Source of the DNA: Kiritimatiellia bacterium
GTDB lineage: Bacteria; Verrucomicrobiota; Kiritimatiellia; RFP12; UBA1067
Assembly (NCBI GenBank): GCA_028707675.1
Contig: JAQWAM010000046.1
Coordinates: 1 to 7,953, forward strand
Reading direction: 5' to 3'
Length of the DNA: 7,953 bases
Every line of letters starts with the position of its first letter. Within the stretch, counting starts at the first letter, position 1. A program made the position numbers and the translations under genes. The notes under the pieces were generated by a model. That model saw only the letters and a program-made list of their open reading frames with translations. It was not told the origin of the DNA and ran no database searches. Shown here one piece after another: positions 5,835 through 7,953 of this stretch.

Positions 5835-7159
5835 CCGCCCGGCCCAGACTGGCGACACGCGTCTGGCGCCGTCTGCGCAACCCGCCTATCGGCTACCAGC
5901 ATGGACGGCGCGGCCGCCTGGCGCGCAAATTCCCGATGGTATCCTGGGTTTATTACGCCGTCACGGCTTATACGACCCCGCGCCTCTTCATCTTGGGGCT
6001 GATCGGCATCGGCCCGACGCTGCTGCTGATGCTGGTGGGTTTCGAAAGCCGCATCCTGACGCTCGGCTACGCGTTGGCCGGCTGGATGCTTGCGTGCGCC
6101 GCGGCCGGTCTGATCTGGCGCCCGAAACTCGATGTCACCGCAACCATGCCCGTGCGCGTCGAGTGCGGCAGCCGCTTCGAAACCCGCTACCAGGCGCGCA
6201 ATATCGGACGCTTCTGCGCCCGGGACTTGTCCATCGACACGCTGGTGTATTCCGACTGGCTGAGCATGCGGCGCGGACGCGCGCATCTGACGGTGCTGCC
6301 TCCCGGCGTTACAGAGAGCGTAGCTGCCTCCAGCCACGCTCTGGCGCGCGGCGTATACACCCTGCCCGCCTTGCGCTATGATTCATCTTTCCCCTGCGGC
6401 TTCTGGCGCTGGGGCCGCACCGCGTCACACGAGCGTTTCATCTCGGTATACCCTCGCTATACCCGCCTGCTGTCCTTTGACATACCGCTCGGCAACCGCC
6501 ACAAACAAGATCTCTCGTCCGCCCGCGACATGGCGCGCGAGGCCCTCGAGTTCCACGGCTGCCGCGAGTTCCGTGAGGGCGATGCCCTGCGTCATGTCCA
6601 CCCGCGCTCTTCCGCGCGACTGGGCGCGCCGGTCGTCAAGGAGTTCCAGTCCGAAGGACGTTCGCGCACCGCCATCCTCATTGACACCCGCGAAACCGCC
6701 CGCTTCCCAAGACGCGGCGCCGGTTTCCGGCACGAGACCCCGGTCGAGGCCGCCCTGTCCCTGGCCGCTGCCGTCACCGACGCCCTCTCATCGACCGACC
6801 GCGTGCTGGAGCTGCTCGTGGCAGGCCCGCAGGTCTACCGCTTTGTCACCGCCGGGCGCGTCGGCTATCTCGAAGAGGCGCTCGATCTGCTGGCCGCCGT
6901 GGACCCCTGCCGCGACGATCCGCTCGACCGCCTGGAGCCCTTGCTGTTCGAGGAAATCCGCGCCCTGCAGAGCGTCTTGCTGATCCTGACCGGCTGGGAC
7001 CGACGCCGTTCGGAACTCGTGAGGAACCTTTCCGTCTGGGAAACCGGGCTTAAGGTCGTGCTGATCACGCCCAAACTTGACATGATCGCGGACCTGCCTG
7101 CCGAGGTCATACGCCTGACCGCCAAGTCTATCCTGCGCGGGGAGGTGCTCACCTTATGA
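5831..7159 (+). CDS. DUF58 domain protein, membrane anchored
   Basis: A 442-residue member of the DUF58 family, the usual partner of MoxR ATPases. An arginine-rich N-terminal segment (1-35) precedes two hydrophobic helices (about 51-71 and 75-96), so the protein should be held in the inner membrane by a hairpin. An extracytoplasmic-type beta-rich region follows (roughly 100-215). The DUF58 signature is at 242-273: HGCREFREGDALRHVHPRSS then ARLGAPVVKEF. The usual tryptophan of the R-x-I-x-W-x-x-SAR pattern is replaced by proline (HVHPRSSAR). The C-terminal half looks vWA-like: AILIDTRET (281-289) at the MIDAS position lacks the full DxSxS, and VLLILTGWD (382-390) forms a later strand. The start codon overlaps the MoxR stop (ATGA) and has only GGAG 11 bases upstream, so coupling is likely. 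Its cellular role is not known precisely. Confidence 0.92.
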   Translation: MTARPRLATRVWRRLRNPPIGYQHGRRGRLARKFPMVSWVYYAVTAYTTPRLFILGLIGIGPTLLLMLVGFESRILTLGYALAGWMLACAAAGLIWRPKLDVTATMPVRVECGSRFETRYQARNIGRFCARDLSIDTLVYSDWLSMRRGRAHLTVLPPGVTESVAASSHALARGVYTLPALRYDSSFPCGFWRWGRTASHERFISVYPRYTRLLSFDIPLGNRHKQDLSSARDMAREALEFHGCREFREGDALRHVHPRSSARLGAPVVKEFQSEGRSRTAILIDTRETARFPRRGAGFRHETPVEAALSLAAAVTDALSSTDRVLELLVAGPQVYRFVTAGRVGYLEEALDLLAAVDPCRDDPLDRLEPLLFEEIRALQSVLLILTGWDRRRSELVRNLSVWETGLKVVLITPKLDMIADLPAEVIRLTAKSILRGEVLTL

Positions 7160-7953
7160 GCAGTATTCCCGAAACTCCCGCTCGTCAGCCGCGCAAGGCC
7201 GGCTCCTTCTCCGACACACCGCCGCGCAGCCGCTGGCCGGTGCTGCTATGCGCGGTTTTCCTGATGTGGTGCGCCTGGTGGTACTGCCGCGAGGACAGCC
7301 AAGGGCTGCTCTATTTCACCTGCGTCGTCGCCGCGCTGGCGGCCTTCCGCCCCCGCCCTTTGCCGTCGACGCCCCGCTGGGTCGTCTGGAGCGGCATCGC
7401 GCTGACCGTGCTCTGCCTCGCCGCCAATGTCTCGCGGCTTATGCCGCCTGACAACGCGCCCGAGGAAAGCCGCGCTCTGGACCGCATCATCACCGCGGCG
7501 TATGCCATGGGTCTGACCGCACTCTTGTTCCGCCCGTCCGTACACACCGTTTCCCTGGCGGCGATCGGCGGCCTGCCGATGTCTATGATGGTCCTGGCGC
7601 GCTCTTATCTGGATTTGGGTGCAATCGGCTCTCACGGGACTTTGCTGGTGTGGGGCATGGTCGTCTTGCTGACCGCCGCCGACCTGGCGCAGCGCCTGAC
7701 CGCGCCGCGCGCAGCGGAAATTTTAGCCCCCGGCTTCAAGGAGCTGGCTTGGCGCGCGATCTGCATGATTATCGTCGCGGCTCTCGCGTTCACCCTGCGG
7801 GAGCCGGTGGAACGAGCCGCTAAAGCGGCCCAGAAACGCATCTTCGGTTTCGTCATGTATGCCGACCGCCGCCACCGCCACCGGCACACCGACCTGATGC
7901 TGACAGCCAAGACCTCAAAGAATTTCGGCAGCCGCATGCGCATGATCATGCTG
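7156..7953 (+). CDS. Multi-spanning membrane protein, probable N-terminus of a TgpA-like transglutaminase (partial, runs off the right edge)
   Basis: The frame is open from ATG 7156 to the window end, 266 codons. About seven hydrophobic segments are visible, roughly at 26-43, 50-65, 75-95, 110-125, 130-148, 162-177 and 198-212, preceded by a short polar N-terminus (MSSIPETPARQPRKAGSFSD). After the last helix comes a charged stretch with DRRHRHRHTD (about 238-247). This agrees with the membrane half of DUF3488/TgpA-type transglutaminase-like proteins, which commonly follow MoxR and DUF58 genes. The catalytic Cys-His-Asp domain would be downstream, so the assignment rests on layout and topology, not on a seen active site. 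The ATG overlaps the DUF58 stop (ATGA). A good ribosome site, GGGGAGGTG, ends 8 bases upstream. Another membrane partner of MoxR operons remains possible. Confidence 0.72.
   Translation, partial: MSSIPETPARQPRKAGSFSDTPPRSRWPVLLCAVFLMWCAWWYCREDSQGLLYFTCVVAALAAFRPRPLPSTPRWVVWSGIALTVLCLAANVSRLMPPDNAPEESRALDRIITAAYAMGLTALLFRPSVHTVSLAAIGGLPMSMMVLARSYLDLGAIGSHGTLLVWGMVVLLTAADLAQRLTAPRAAEILAPGFKELAWRAICMIIVAALAFTLREPVERAAKAAQKRIFGFVMYADRRHRHRHTDLMLTAKTSKNFGSRMRMIML

Noticed and set aside
4851..5858. A 335-codon minus-strand open frame opposite the MoxR gene
   Set aside because: The plus strand shows all MoxR motifs; the antisense product has no recognisable domain and the composition of a shadow frame.

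Overview
The window is 7,953 bases of mostly GC-rich bacterial chromosome holding seven protein genes in two divergent blocks, with no RNA gene, insertion sequence or CRISPR array seen. The best guess for the source is an uncultured or little-studied member of the PVC group (Verrucomicrobiota, Kiritimatiellota or Lentisphaerota). This rests on a eukaryote-like UDP-sugar pyrophosphorylase, on short degenerate tandem repeats of the kind I associate with those genomes, and on the general gene style. It is an inference, not a placement.

Left block, minus strand (read right to left from about 4620): prfB (release factor 2), then a 202-base gap full of short tandem repeats, then a UDP-sugar pyrophosphorylase of the UAP1/UDPGP type, then two cytosine-C5 DNA methyltransferases. 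The last three genes overlap by four bases at each junction (GTGA and ATGA), so they look translationally coupled. The methyltransferase pair is clearly lower in GC than its neighbours and runs off the left edge. It is probably the modification half of an acquired restriction-modification system that needs two m5C enzymes, or a solitary pair. No endonuclease is inside the window.

Intergenic hub, 4559-4877: a plausible sigma70-type promoter for prfB on the minus strand, two arrays of a degenerate 7-base repeat (consensus roughly GRGTYCY), and a good promoter for the right block on the plus strand. The right-hand promoter lies so close to the start codon that the message is predicted to be leaderless.

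Right block, plus strand: a MoxR-family AAA+ ATPase, a DUF58 membrane-anchored protein, and a multi-spanning membrane protein cut by the right edge. All are joined by ATGA overlaps. This is the widespread MoxR-DUF58-transglutaminase (TgpA-like) arrangement, thought to act as an ATPase chaperone with vWA-like and membrane-bound partners at the cell envelope. The transglutaminase domain itself would lie beyond the window.

The least explained parts are the intergenic repeats (at least four families with periods of 7-10 bases in only about 520 intergenic bases) and the coupled methyltransferase pair hooked onto the stop codon of a metabolic gene.
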